A DNA stretch of 10,537 bases. Origin: Faecalibacterium prausnitzii (GTDB lineage Bacteria; Bacillota; Clostridia; Oscillospirales; Ruminococcaceae). Shown piece by piece: positions 1 to 5,544 of this stretch. Both the position numbers and the translations under genes were made by a program. The stretch is from the NCBI GenBank assembly GCA_002313795.1, contig DCCL01000018.1, positions 1 to 10,537 of the forward strand, in the 5' to 3' direction. Each line of letters starts with the position of its first letter. Within the stretch, counting starts at the first letter, position 1. A model generated the notes under the pieces. It was not told the DNA's origin, ran no database searches, and worked only from the letters and a program-made list of their open reading frames with translations.

Positions 1-217
1 GGGGGAGATGCGGGTGGTTGCTCTGGTCGTATGTTTTTCTGCCGGGAAGTGCCGGAGCGGGAGGCGTGAAACTGCATCTCATCGGCTGGGGCTGTCCGGC
101 AGTTTCCTGCCAGCTATCGCAAACAAGTTTGCGATTGAGCCGCTTGGCAGCAAACCACCCTCCGCCCCGCCTCCGGTGTCAGAGCCTCCGCTCCGCCTCT
201 GGTGGCAGGCAGTTCAG
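1..217. repeat. Gene-free region with nested inverted repeats and a direct repeat
   Basis: No reading frame here looks like a gene. The stretch lies downstream of the Crp/Fnr gene and is densely structured. A perfect inverted repeat ATCGCAAAC-AA-GTTTGCGAT occupies 116-135 and is flanked by CTGCCA (107-112) and TGGCAG (145-150), which can form an outer stem. CTGCC (107-111) can instead pair with GGCAG (98-102), so two folds compete. A 12-base near-identical direct repeat, CCGCCTC(C/T)GGTG, lies at 167-178 and 193-204. No T-run follows the hairpins in either direction, so a simple intrinsic terminator is not supported. It may be a copy of an interspersed palindromic repeat or a structured 3' UTR. 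That is inference, because copy number cannot be seen from one window. Confidence 0.5.
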
Positions 218-904
218 TCAAATCACCATATGCCGCAAAGCTTCCGTGTCCAGCAGTTTGAAGCTGCTCTTATAGGTCTCCAGAAGACCGTCCCGCTGCA
301 TCAGGCTCAGCTCCCGGGAGAGGGCGCTGCGGTCGCAGTTGAGATAATCGGCCAGCTGGATGCGGGAATAGGGGATGGTAAAGGTCAGGCTGTGGTGGGT
401 CTCTGCCTCGTTGAGCAGGTAAGCGCAGACTTTGGCCCGCAGGCTCTTGAGCAGAAGCAAATCTACCCGGCGGGAGAGCAGAAAATACTTGTCGCTGATG
501 GTGCGCACCAGATTCTGCAGCACCCGCTGACGGGCCGGGTCAGAGCCGGGCAGAAGCAGCTTTTCGTAGGGCAGCAGAAGCACCTCGCAGGGGGCGGACG
601 CCATCACTGTGACCGGACTGGAAAGACTGGAACCACCCAGCACATCGCCGAACACTCCCCCCGGCCCCATCCGGCTGATGGGCAGACGCGCGCCGCTGGC
701 AGCAGGGTGGTAGGCTTCGATGGAGCCGGAGAGAACCACGCCCACCCGGCGGTTGGGCTGACCGGCCAGCACAAGGGTCTCGCCCCGGCTGTAGGTGCGC
801 AAAGCGGCCCCTGTTTCGCCCAGCAGCACCCGGAGCACTTCGGCGTCCAGACCGGCAAACAGAGAGGTGGATTGTAACAGCGGAAGATAATTTTCCATAC
901 CCAT
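218..904 (-). CDS. Crp/Fnr-family transcriptional regulator
   Basis: This is a probable cytoplasmic DNA-binding regulator of 228 aa, the usual Crp/Fnr size. An N-terminal cyclic-nucleotide-binding-type beta-roll spans about residues 10-125, with a recognisable PGGVFGD turn near 81-87. A long dimerisation helix follows, then a C-terminal winged helix-turn-helix in which IQLADYLNCDRSALSREL is typical. The position of the conserved cAMP-contacting Glu is Asp87, and the Arg-Ser pair that follows it in E. coli CRP is absent (SPVTV here), so cAMP is probably not the ligand. There is no N-terminal cysteine cluster for an Fnr-type Fe-S centre. I chose ATG at 904; ATG at 898 is equally possible, and longer in-frame extensions run into the promoter. 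The gene is divergent from the ABC binding-protein gene, so local and autoregulation are plausible. The effector and targets are unknown. Confidence 0.88.
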   Translation of the reverse strand: MGMENYLPLLQSTSLFAGLDAEVLRVLLGETGAALRTYSRGETLVLAGQPNRRVGVVLSGSIEAYHPAASGARLPISRMGPGGVFGDVLGGSSLSSPVTVMASAPCEVLLLPYEKLLLPGSDPARQRVLQNLVRTISDKYFLLSRRVDLLLLKSLRAKVCAYLLNEAETHHSLTFTIPYSRIQLADYLNCDRSALSRELSLMQRDGLLETYKSSFKLLDTEALRHMVI

Positions 905-946
905 TCCGTGAGGTTTTCCCCGGGCCCTCACCGCCCTTCTGCGATT

Positions 947-964
947 CCGTTGCGTGTGCAACGG
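947..964. promoter_or_regulatory. Palindrome, candidate operator for the Crp/Fnr regulator
   Basis: CCGTTGC-GTGT-GCAACGG is a perfect 7+7 inverted repeat. Read as CGTTG-N6-CAACG or GTTGC-N4-GCAAC it has the half-site spacing of Crp/Fnr sites. It lies just downstream of the predicted start of the regulator transcript (about position 971 on the minus strand), where binding would repress. It could instead be a leader hairpin. On the plus strand it is followed by a T-rich stretch, but there is no upstream plus-strand gene to terminate. Confidence 0.45.
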
Positions 965-977
965 TATTTTTTCTCCT

Positions 978-1006
978 ATTATAGTAAACTTGGAGGCGTA
1001 AAGCAA
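978..1006 (-). promoter_or_regulatory. Promoter of the Crp/Fnr-family gene
   Basis: On the minus strand, TTGCTT (1006-1001) and a perfect TATAAT (983-978) are separated by exactly 17 bp. Transcription would start near 971, giving a leader of about 65 nt that includes the 947-964 palindrome. No equally good plus-strand promoter for the binding-protein gene was found in this intergenic region. A further palindrome, ATTTTGCAAAAT, lies at 1010-1021 immediately upstream of the -35. Confidence 0.65.
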
Positions 1007-1077
1007 ATGATTTTGCAAAATTTTTACGGGAAAACCTTCCAAAAGGATCTCCAGGGGAAAGAGAGGAACGATACAAA

Positions 1078-2103
1078 ATGAAAAAGATCACCTCGCTGCT
1101 GCTTTCGCTGGTGCTGATGGTCAGTATGCTGGCCTGCGGCGCATCGGCAAAGACCAAAGCGGATACGAAAGTGCGCATCGCCGGTCTGAAGGGCCCTACC
1201 ACCATGGGCCTTGTCAACCTGCTGAGCATGGAAAAGGACGGCACTACCAGCCTGGACTACGACCTGCAGCTCTACGGCACTGCCGATGAGATCGTGCCCA
1301 AGCTGATCAAGGGCCAGCTGGACATGGCCGCTATCCCGGCCAACCTCGCCGCCACCCTTTACCAGAAGACCAACGGCGGCATTCAGGTCATGGCCGTCAA
1401 TACGCTGGGCGTGCTCTATGTGGTGGAGAAGGGCGATACCGTCCACAGCTTCGCCGACCTGAAGGGCCGCACCATCCTCTCTACCGGCAAAGGGACCACG
1501 CCGGAATATGTCCTGCGCTATCTGCTCAAGAAGAACGGCATCGACCCCGACAAGGACGTGAAGATCGAATACTACAGCGAAGCCTCCGAGGTGACGGCCC
1601 AGATGGCTGCGGCAAAGAAGGATGCCATCGCAGTCCTGCCTCAGCCTTATGTCACCGCAGCTCAGATGAAGGACAGCTCCCTGCGGGTGGTGCTGGACCT
1701 GACCAAAGAGTGGAACAAGGTCTGCGATACCCAGCTCATCACCGGCGTTACCGTGGTGCGCACCGAATATGCCAAGGAAAACCCGGATATCATCGCAGCA
1801 TTCCTGACTGATTATCAGAAGAGCGTCAAGGCGGCAAATGAAGACATCGACGGCACTGCGGCCCTCTGTGAGGAGGTCGGCGTGGTGGCCAAGGCCGCCA
1901 TTGCCAAGAAGGCCCTGCCCAAGTGCAACATCGTCTACCGCAACGGCCAGGAGATGAAGAAGGATATCTCGGCCTATCTGCAGGTGCTCTACGATGCATC
2001 CCCCGCTGCTGTAGGCGGTAAACTGCCGGATGATAACTTCTACTACACCGAGCCTTCTGTGCTGCGGAAGGTGATGGCGGCGATTCGCAATTCCACAAAG
2101 TAA
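1078..2103 (+). CDS. ABC transporter substrate-binding protein, NMT1/SsuA-like
   Basis: This 341-aa protein is a probable extracellular receptor of an ABC importer. It starts with a Lys-Lys signal peptide and a hydrophobic core, and then MLACG. Cys20 could be the lipidated cysteine of a weak lipobox, or cleavage could follow ASA at 22-24. The mature part has the two-lobed NMT1/SsuA/TauA/ThiY-type pattern: a first beta strand VRIAGLKGPTTMGL, a GQLDMAAIPANLAA segment, and the lobe-crossing region FADLKGRTILSTGKGTTPEYVLRYLL. The family takes up sulfonates, nitrate, thiamine precursors and similar small molecules, and the substrate cannot be read from sequence. GAGAGG lies 11 nt before the ATG, which is a little distant. 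Its likely permease and ATPase are at 3659-5043, separated by the oppositely oriented brnQ. The divergent Crp/Fnr gene is a candidate regulator. Confidence 0.85.
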   Translation: MKKITSLLLSLVLMVSMLACGASAKTKADTKVRIAGLKGPTTMGLVNLLSMEKDGTTSLDYDLQLYGTADEIVPKLIKGQLDMAAIPANLAATLYQKTNGGIQVMAVNTLGVLYVVEKGDTVHSFADLKGRTILSTGKGTTPEYVLRYLLKKNGIDPDKDVKIEYYSEASEVTAQMAAAKKDAIAVLPQPYVTAAQMKDSSLRVVLDLTKEWNKVCDTQLITGVTVVRTEYAKENPDIIAAFLTDYQKSVKAANEDIDGTAALCEEVGVVAKAAIAKKALPKCNIVYRNGQEMKKDISAYLQVLYDASPAAVGGKLPDDNFYYTEPSVLRKVMAAIRNSTK

Positions 2104-2113
2104 GAGACAAAAA

Positions 2114-2155
2114 ACTGCCGCTGCATCGGAACGGATGCGGCGGCAGTGTGCTTTT
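2114..2155. terminator. Bidirectional terminator between the binding protein and brnQ
   Basis: A 14-bp stem (2114-2127 with 2134-2147, one G-T wobble) closes a 6-nt loop. Reading plus, TTTT follows after a few bases (2152-2155). Reading minus, six Ts follow directly (As at 2109-2114). It therefore serves the convergent ends of the binding-protein gene and brnQ. Confidence 0.85.
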
Positions 2156-2167
2156 GAAAACGCTTTC

Positions 2168-3442
2168 TTATGCGAACAGGCCGATGACGATGCCTGCCAG
2201 CGCCGGGAGCAGCCAGCCGAAACCGATACTGCTCAGGGGCAGAGACTGCATCAGGGTGGAAAGCGGTCCCATGGGCAGGGCGTCAGGAATGCTCTGAAGA
2301 GCGGCGAACAGGACGGAGAGCCGCCAGACAGAACTGCGCTGGAACCGTCCCGGCAGGAATGCCAGCACGATGAGCAGGATTGCGATGGGATAGATGGCGT
2401 TGAGCACCGGGACGGAGAGCTTAAGGATGCCGGCCAGACCGATGTTTGCCAGCAGCATACTCACCAGTGCAAAAAACGCGGCGATGGCGGGATAGGGAAT
2501 GTGGGGCAGAAGCTCGTGAAAATACTGGCCCACGCTGGCGATGAGCCCCACGCAGGTGTTGAAGCAGGCAATGACAAAGATAGCCGCCAGAAGTACCTGA
2601 CCGGCCCGGCCAAACAGGCTGTCAGCCAGAGCAGTGAGGACGGCGGCACCGGTGTCACTGCCGGGGAACGCGGCCCCGGAGATGCCGCCGATATGGGTCA
2701 GCATGGCGTAGACCACCAGCAGCATGACACCTGCAATGAGGCCCGCTTTGATGGTGCCCCGGCGGACAGCAGACTCCTCAGTGACGCCCACAGCCTGAAT
2801 ATTCAGGGCGATGACCGCGCCGAAATTCAGGGCAGCGAGGGCATCCATGGTCTGGTAGCCGTCCAGCACGCCCTGCGCGGTGGGCAGGACAGTATAGGTA
2901 GCGGCAGGGGTGCCATAACCGGGGGCAGCAGGATGAAGGATGCACCCGGCGAACAGCACTACGATGAGCATCAGCAGGGCGGGGCAGAGGATGCGGCCAA
3001 GGTGCTGGGTCAGCTTTTCGGGCTTGAGGGCCACAAAGAAGGCTGCGGCGAAAAACACCAGCGAATAGAGGAACTGCCCCATGGCACTGCGGCCCACCAG
3101 CGGGGTGAGCATCTCGAAAGAGGTGCTGGCCGTGCGGGGGATGGCAAGGCAGGGCCCGATGGACAGGTAGACCAGAATAGCAAACACCTGTGCGAATTTG
3201 GGGTGGACTTTTCCGGCCAGAGCAGGCAGACCGCCCGCCCGGGCTACCGCTGCGACACCCGCGATGGGCAGACCGATGGCGCTGACGACAAAGCCTGCAA
3301 AGGCGGGCCAGAGTGCCCGGCCGGCCTGTGCACCGAGGAAGGGCGGAAAGATAAGGTTGCCTGCTCCGAAGAACATGGAGAACAGGGTGAATCCGACGAG
3401 AAGAAGTTTCTTCCCCCGGAGAGTCTGGAAAGGTTCCTGCAT
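2168..3442 (-). CDS. brnQ: Branched-chain amino acid transporter, BrnQ/LIVCS family
   Basis: This is a cytoplasmic-membrane cation-coupled carrier expected to import leucine, isoleucine and valine. The 424-aa product matches the family's usual length of about 430-440 and is almost entirely hydrophobic, with about 12 predicted helices. The N-terminal FGAGNLIFPPFLG motif and the IPRTAS segment are hallmarks of BrnQ. The chosen ATG (3442) has GGGAG 8 nt upstream. ATG at 3448 is only 2 nt from that site, and the longer start at 3514 lacks a good site. It is a single-gene unit with its own promoter (3543-3571) and shares a terminator with the opposing ABC binding-protein gene. It sits on the opposite strand between the components of what looks like one ABC importer. 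The family assignment is firm; specificity among branched-chain amino acids is inferred. Confidence 0.93.
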   Translation of the reverse strand: MQEPFQTLRGKKLLLVGFTLFSMFFGAGNLIFPPFLGAQAGRALWPAFAGFVVSAIGLPIAGVAAVARAGGLPALAGKVHPKFAQVFAILVYLSIGPCLAIPRTASTSFEMLTPLVGRSAMGQFLYSLVFFAAAFFVALKPEKLTQHLGRILCPALLMLIVVLFAGCILHPAAPGYGTPAATYTVLPTAQGVLDGYQTMDALAALNFGAVIALNIQAVGVTEESAVRRGTIKAGLIAGVMLLVVYAMLTHIGGISGAAFPGSDTGAAVLTALADSLFGRAGQVLLAAIFVIACFNTCVGLIASVGQYFHELLPHIPYPAIAAFFALVSMLLANIGLAGILKLSVPVLNAIYPIAILLIVLAFLPGRFQRSSVWRLSVLFAALQSIPDALPMGPLSTLMQSLPLSSIGFGWLLPALAGIVIGLFA

Positions 3443-3542
3443 GGTCATCACTCCCGAATGAAAAAATTTAATGCGAACCAGAAGAGCATATCGGACAAAA
3501 CGGCGCTGCTGCATCCTCAGCCGAACCGCTGTAGTTTATTCC

Positions 3543-3571
3543 AGTGTAGTGTTTCAAACGACTCATGTCAA
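3543..3571 (-). promoter_or_regulatory. Promoter of brnQ
   Basis: On the minus strand, a perfect TTGACA (3571-3566) and TACACT (3548-3543) are separated by 17 bp. The start would be near 3536, leaving a leader of about 95 nt before the chosen brnQ ATG. I saw no clear riboswitch or T-box signature in that leader. No comparably good plus-strand promoter for the divergent permease was found. The best is TTTCAA-N17-TATGAA, beginning near 3552, and it is weak. Confidence 0.75.
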
Positions 3572-3658
3572 GGGTATGAAAGATGAAGAACTATATTCCA
3601 TTGCATGATGCGATATTCTGAAAACGGAAAAATTAAACCACGCAAAACAGGAGAATCT

Positions 3659-4450
3659 TTGAAAAAAATGAATCGGATGGAGAAAACAAAAAAGCGCCGC
3701 GTTCAGATACTGGCGGCGTCGGTGTTCTGGTTGGCTGTCTGGCAGGCGGCGGCTATGGCGGTTGGACAGGAAGTATTTCTGGTCTCGCCGGTGCAGGCAC
3801 TGGGCACGCTGGTGCAGCTGCTGCCGCAGGCAGAGTTCTGGCAGCGGGTCGGTTTCAGCGCCGGGCGCATCCTGCTGGGCTTTGGTCTGGGTGTGGTATG
3901 CAGCAGTCTGCTGGCGGTGGCCGCAGAGACCTGGGAGTGGGTGGACGCCCTGCTGGCCCCGGTGATGCAGCTGGTCAAGGCCACCCCGGTGGCAAGCTTC
4001 ATCATTCTGGCGCTGGTGTGGGTCAGCGGAGCGTCGCTGTCCGTTCTCATCAGCTTCCTGATGGTGCTGCCTGTCCTCTACGGTGCGGTGCGAACCGGCA
4101 TGGAGAGTGCCGACCGGCAGCTGCTGGAGATGGCGCAGGTCTTCCGCCTGCCACTGGGCCGTCGGCTCCGGGCCATCTGGCTTCCGGCGGTGCTGCCCGC
4201 TTTCCGGCAGGGGTGCAGCGTGGCGCTGGGCATCTGCTGGAAAAGTGGTGTGGCCGCTGAAGTCATCGGCCTGCCAGATGGCAGCATCGGCGATGCCCTC
4301 TACCGGGCCAAAATCACCCTCTCCACAGGGGAACTCTTCGCGTGGACCTTTGTTATCATCCTGCTGAGTGCGGCATTTGAAAAGCTGTTCCTCGCCCTGC
4401 TGGACAGGGCCGTCGCGGCAGTTGTGGGAGAGGAGAGCGCCGAAAAATGA
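3659..4450 (+). CDS. ABC transporter permease, SsuC/TauC-like
   Basis: This is the membrane-spanning subunit of an importer, 263 aa with about six helices. The BPD_transp_1-type cytoplasmic coupling loop is visible as LLEMAQVFRLPLGRRLRAIWLPAVLP, a variant of the EAA loop that contacts the ATPase. A positively charged N-terminus (KKMNRMEKTKKRR) precedes the first helix. AGGAG lies 5 nt before an in-frame TTG at 3659, which makes that the best-supported start. ATG at 3668 is 14 nt from the same site, and ATG at 3605 has no ribosome binding site. The gene overlaps the ATPase gene by ATGA, so the two are translationally coupled. The missing third component is probably the NMT1/SsuA-like binding protein upstream of brnQ. 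The substrate is unknown. Confidence 0.87.
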   Translation: MKKMNRMEKTKKRRVQILAASVFWLAVWQAAAMAVGQEVFLVSPVQALGTLVQLLPQAEFWQRVGFSAGRILLGFGLGVVCSSLLAVAAETWEWVDALLAPVMQLVKATPVASFIILALVWVSGASLSVLISFLMVLPVLYGAVRTGMESADRQLLEMAQVFRLPLGRRLRAIWLPAVLPAFRQGCSVALGICWKSGVAAEVIGLPDGSIGDALYRAKITLSTGELFAWTFVIILLSAAFEKLFLALLDRAVAAVVGEESAEK

Positions 4451-5043
4451 GCAAAACTGACAACAAATTGGAGATAAAGTCTCTTTCTAAACGATTCGGA
4501 GAGAAAATGCTCTTTGAAAACCTGTCCCTTACCGTAGACGGCCCGGCGGTGCTCTGGGCTCCCAGCGGCTGGGGAAAGACCACACTGCTCCGCATCCTCA
4601 TGGGATTGGAAACGCCTGACGCGGGCAGGATAACGAGCGTGGGCCGGGTGAGCGCAGTCTTTCAGGAAGACCGGCTCTGTCCGCAGCTCACCGCAGAAGA
4701 GAACGTGGCGCTGGTGCTTGCGACGGAAAAGTACCGGGCAAAATCGGAATACAGTGAGAAGATAACAAATGACCTTATACAGCTTGGACTGGACACAGAA
4801 GCCCTTGCACTGCCTGCCCGGAAACTCTCCGGCGGACAGAAACGCCGTGTCGCTCTGTTGCGCGCCCTCTGGGCTGAGAGCGACACCCTGCTGCTGGATG
4901 AGCCCTTCACCGGCATGGACCCGGAGACAATGAAAAAAGCCGCAGCCATGCTGAAAACACGCTGCGGCACAAAACCGGTTCTATTGGCGACCCACGACCG
5001 GGAGGCGATCCGGGAGCTGGGGTGGAAAGTCATCGAACTGTAA
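4447..5043 (+). CDS. ABC transporter ATP-binding protein (short)
   Basis: This is the nucleotide-binding subunit that drives the partner permease from the cytoplasmic side. All core motifs are present: Walker A APSGWGKTT (38-46, with Ala for the usual first Gly and Trp in the loop), Q-loop Gln73, signature LSGGQKRR (127-134), Walker B TLLLDEP (147-153), D-loop GMD (156-158) and H-loop His183. At 198 aa it is shorter than the roughly 250 aa typical of SsuB/TauB proteins. It ends soon after the H-loop, so the C-terminal extension is missing while the catalytic core is complete. Start codon ATG overlaps the permease stop as ATGA. Several stretches (about 4447-4520 and 4730-4790) are more AT-rich than neighbouring genes. 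No clear terminator follows, so transcripts may run into the 5044-5278 leader region. Confidence 0.92.
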   Translation: MSKTDNKLEIKSLSKRFGEKMLFENLSLTVDGPAVLWAPSGWGKTTLLRILMGLETPDAGRITSVGRVSAVFQEDRLCPQLTAEENVALVLATEKYRAKSEYSEKITNDLIQLGLDTEALALPARKLSGGQKRRVALLRALWAESDTLLLDEPFTGMDPETMKKAAAMLKTRCGTKPVLLATHDREAIRELGWKVIEL

Positions 5044-5080
5044 GAGAAACAGGTGGATAAAACAGCCAATGCTGCTCTGC

Positions 5081-5109
5081 TTGTAATAGACCCAAAAGTA
5101 TGCTAAACT
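5081..5109 (+). promoter_or_regulatory. Tentative promoter of the small toxin-like gene
   Basis: TTGTAA (5081-5086) and TAAACT (5104-5109) are spaced by 17 bp, each matching the sigma-A consensus at four of six positions. Transcription would start near 5116, at a compact hairpin (5117-5132, CCGCTC-CGAA-GAGCGG), giving a leader of about 160 nt. An overlapping TATGCT (5099-5104) is an alternative -10 without a good -35. The assignment is weak and could be replaced by read-through from the ABC ATPase gene. Confidence 0.35.
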
Positions 5110-5116
5110 GAAACTG

Positions 5117-5278
5117 CCGCTCCGAAGAGCGGTGTTGAGGTGCTGTCTGTAGATACAGGTGGTCATGCATCCTTCCCCGCATTGCTGGTTCTTCTGTATG
5201 GAATGAAACAGGATTCCGGGAACGGAACTTTTTTGAAGGAAACTTCCTGGAACCTGCGGGTGAAGGAAGGAATGTCAA
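5117..5278 (+). promoter_or_regulatory. Structured leader of the toxin-like mRNA, able to hide its Shine-Dalgarno
   Basis: The Shine-Dalgarno GGAAGG (5265-5270) is complementary to CCTTCC (5171-5176). Just inside that pairing, TGCGG (5255-5259) matches CCGCA (5177-5181) and GAACC (5250-5254) matches GGTTC (5187-5191). Together these give 16 base pairs interrupted only by short bulges (5260-5264 and 5182-5186). The enclosed part contains a small GAAG-GAAA-CTTC hairpin (5235-5246). At the 5' end, CCGCTC-CGAA-GAGCGG (5117-5132) forms a stable stem-loop. Long leaders that mask the ribosome binding site are typical of type I toxin mRNAs. The folding here is inferred by eye. Confidence 0.5.
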
Positions 5279-5416
5279 ATGAGCCTGATGGAGCTTCTTA
5301 CATTGCTCGCGGTCATTCTCAGCCTGCTGAGTCTGATTCTCGATGCGATACGTCTGACCATTGAGGTCATGGAAAAAACTTCTCAGCGCAAAGATGATGA
5401 CAGCAAAAAAGATTGA
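5279..5416 (+). CDS. Small hydrophobic peptide, candidate type I toxin
   Basis: This is a 45-aa peptide. Residues 4-24 form one strongly hydrophobic Leu/Ile-rich segment, probably a membrane helix. A short amphipathic stretch follows, then a charged hydrophilic tail (KTSQRKDDDSKKD). AAGGAAGG ends 8 nt before the ATG, which is ideal spacing; the nearby ATG at 5272 is in another frame and only 1 nt from the site. The stop codon lies within a perfect inverted repeat that acts as terminator, and a strong promoter faces the gene from downstream. Size, layout and composition match membrane-acting type I toxins such as TxpA, BsrG and BsrE, but I cannot name the family from sequence alone. The alternative is a small membrane regulatory peptide. 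The gene is short enough to be missed by automatic annotation. Confidence 0.65.
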   Translation: MSLMELLTLLAVILSLLSLILDAIRLTIEVMEKTSQRKDDDSKKD

Positions 5417-5497
5417 CTGCCCCAGAGTCCCAATCCTGAGCAGTCAATCTTTTGACTAGCGGGAAGGAAGCTGGCCATTACGGACAGCACCTTTTCT
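5405..5497 (-). ncRNA. Predicted antisense RNA, candidate antitoxin
   Basis: A transcript started by the promoter at 5504-5532 would begin near 5497 and run leftward into the 5407-5453 inverted repeat. The repeat is followed in this direction by six Ts (As at 5405-5410), a good intrinsic terminator. The product would be about 90 nt, with no evident reading frame. About 49 nt would be complementary to the 3' end of the toxin-like mRNA, including its terminator hairpin and last four codons. This tail-to-tail overlap is the arrangement of RatA and SR4, which trigger degradation of txpA and bsrG mRNAs. The existence of the RNA is inferred from the promoter and terminator alone. Confidence 0.55.
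5407..5453. terminator. Bidirectional terminator overlapping the toxin-like gene's stop codon
   Basis: AAAAGATTGACTGC (5407-5420) and GCAGTCAATCTTTT (5440-5453) form a perfect 14-bp inverted repeat with a 19-nt loop, which may itself close with CAG/CTG (5423-5425 with 5436-5438). The T-run at 5450-5453 serves the plus strand and six Ts serve the minus strand. The TGA stop of the peptide gene (5414-5416) is inside the left arm. Confidence 0.85.
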
Positions 5498-5503
5498 ATT
5501 CCC

Positions 5504-5532
5504 AGTATATCCATTTCCATCTAGATTGTCAA
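5504..5532 (-). promoter_or_regulatory. Near-consensus promoter for the antisense RNA
   Basis: On the minus strand, a perfect TTGACA (5532-5527) and TATACT (5509-5504, one mismatch) are spaced by exactly 17 bp. Overall this is the closest match to the sigma-A consensus found in the window. It points at the 3' end of the toxin-like gene. Its -35 shares two bases with the ribosome binding site of the following plus-strand gene, and no protein gene lies in its path. Confidence 0.75.
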
Positions 5533-5544
5533 GGAGGGATACCC

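Noticed and set aside
116..135. Perfect inverted repeat read as the terminator of the Crp/Fnr gene
   Set aside because: No T-run follows on the minus strand and it is about 80 bp beyond the stop codon, so an intrinsic terminator is not supported.
8..877. A 289-codon plus-strand frame opposite the Crp/Fnr gene
   Set aside because: It overlaps a well-supported regulator with recognisable domains. The translated sequence shows no motif and starts without a ribosome binding site.
947..972. Palindrome followed by a T-rich run read as a plus-strand terminator
   Set aside because: There is no plus-strand gene upstream to terminate, and it sits at the predicted transcription start of the divergent regulator. 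An operator or leader role fits better.
3443..3536. Possible riboswitch or T-box in the brnQ leader
   Set aside because: The roughly 95-nt leader shows no T-box core, no TPP-type core and no terminator hairpin with a T-run.
2135..3586. A 483-codon open frame on the plus strand across the whole of brnQ
   Set aside because: It is exactly antisense to brnQ, is rich in Gln, His, Glu and Gly, and has no domain pattern or ribosome binding site. It reflects the strong codon bias of brnQ on the other strand.
5273..5278. Minus-strand TTGACA as a -35 for an RNA antisense to the toxin leader
   Set aside because: No acceptable -10 lies 16-18 bp downstream; the sequence at 5255-5250 reads AGGTTC.
5140..5364. 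A 74-codon frame overlapping the toxin-like peptide
   Set aside because: It has no Shine-Dalgarno at its start, its product is not hydrophobic or patterned, and it runs through the structured leader. The 5279 frame has the properly spaced site and the terminator directly at its stop.
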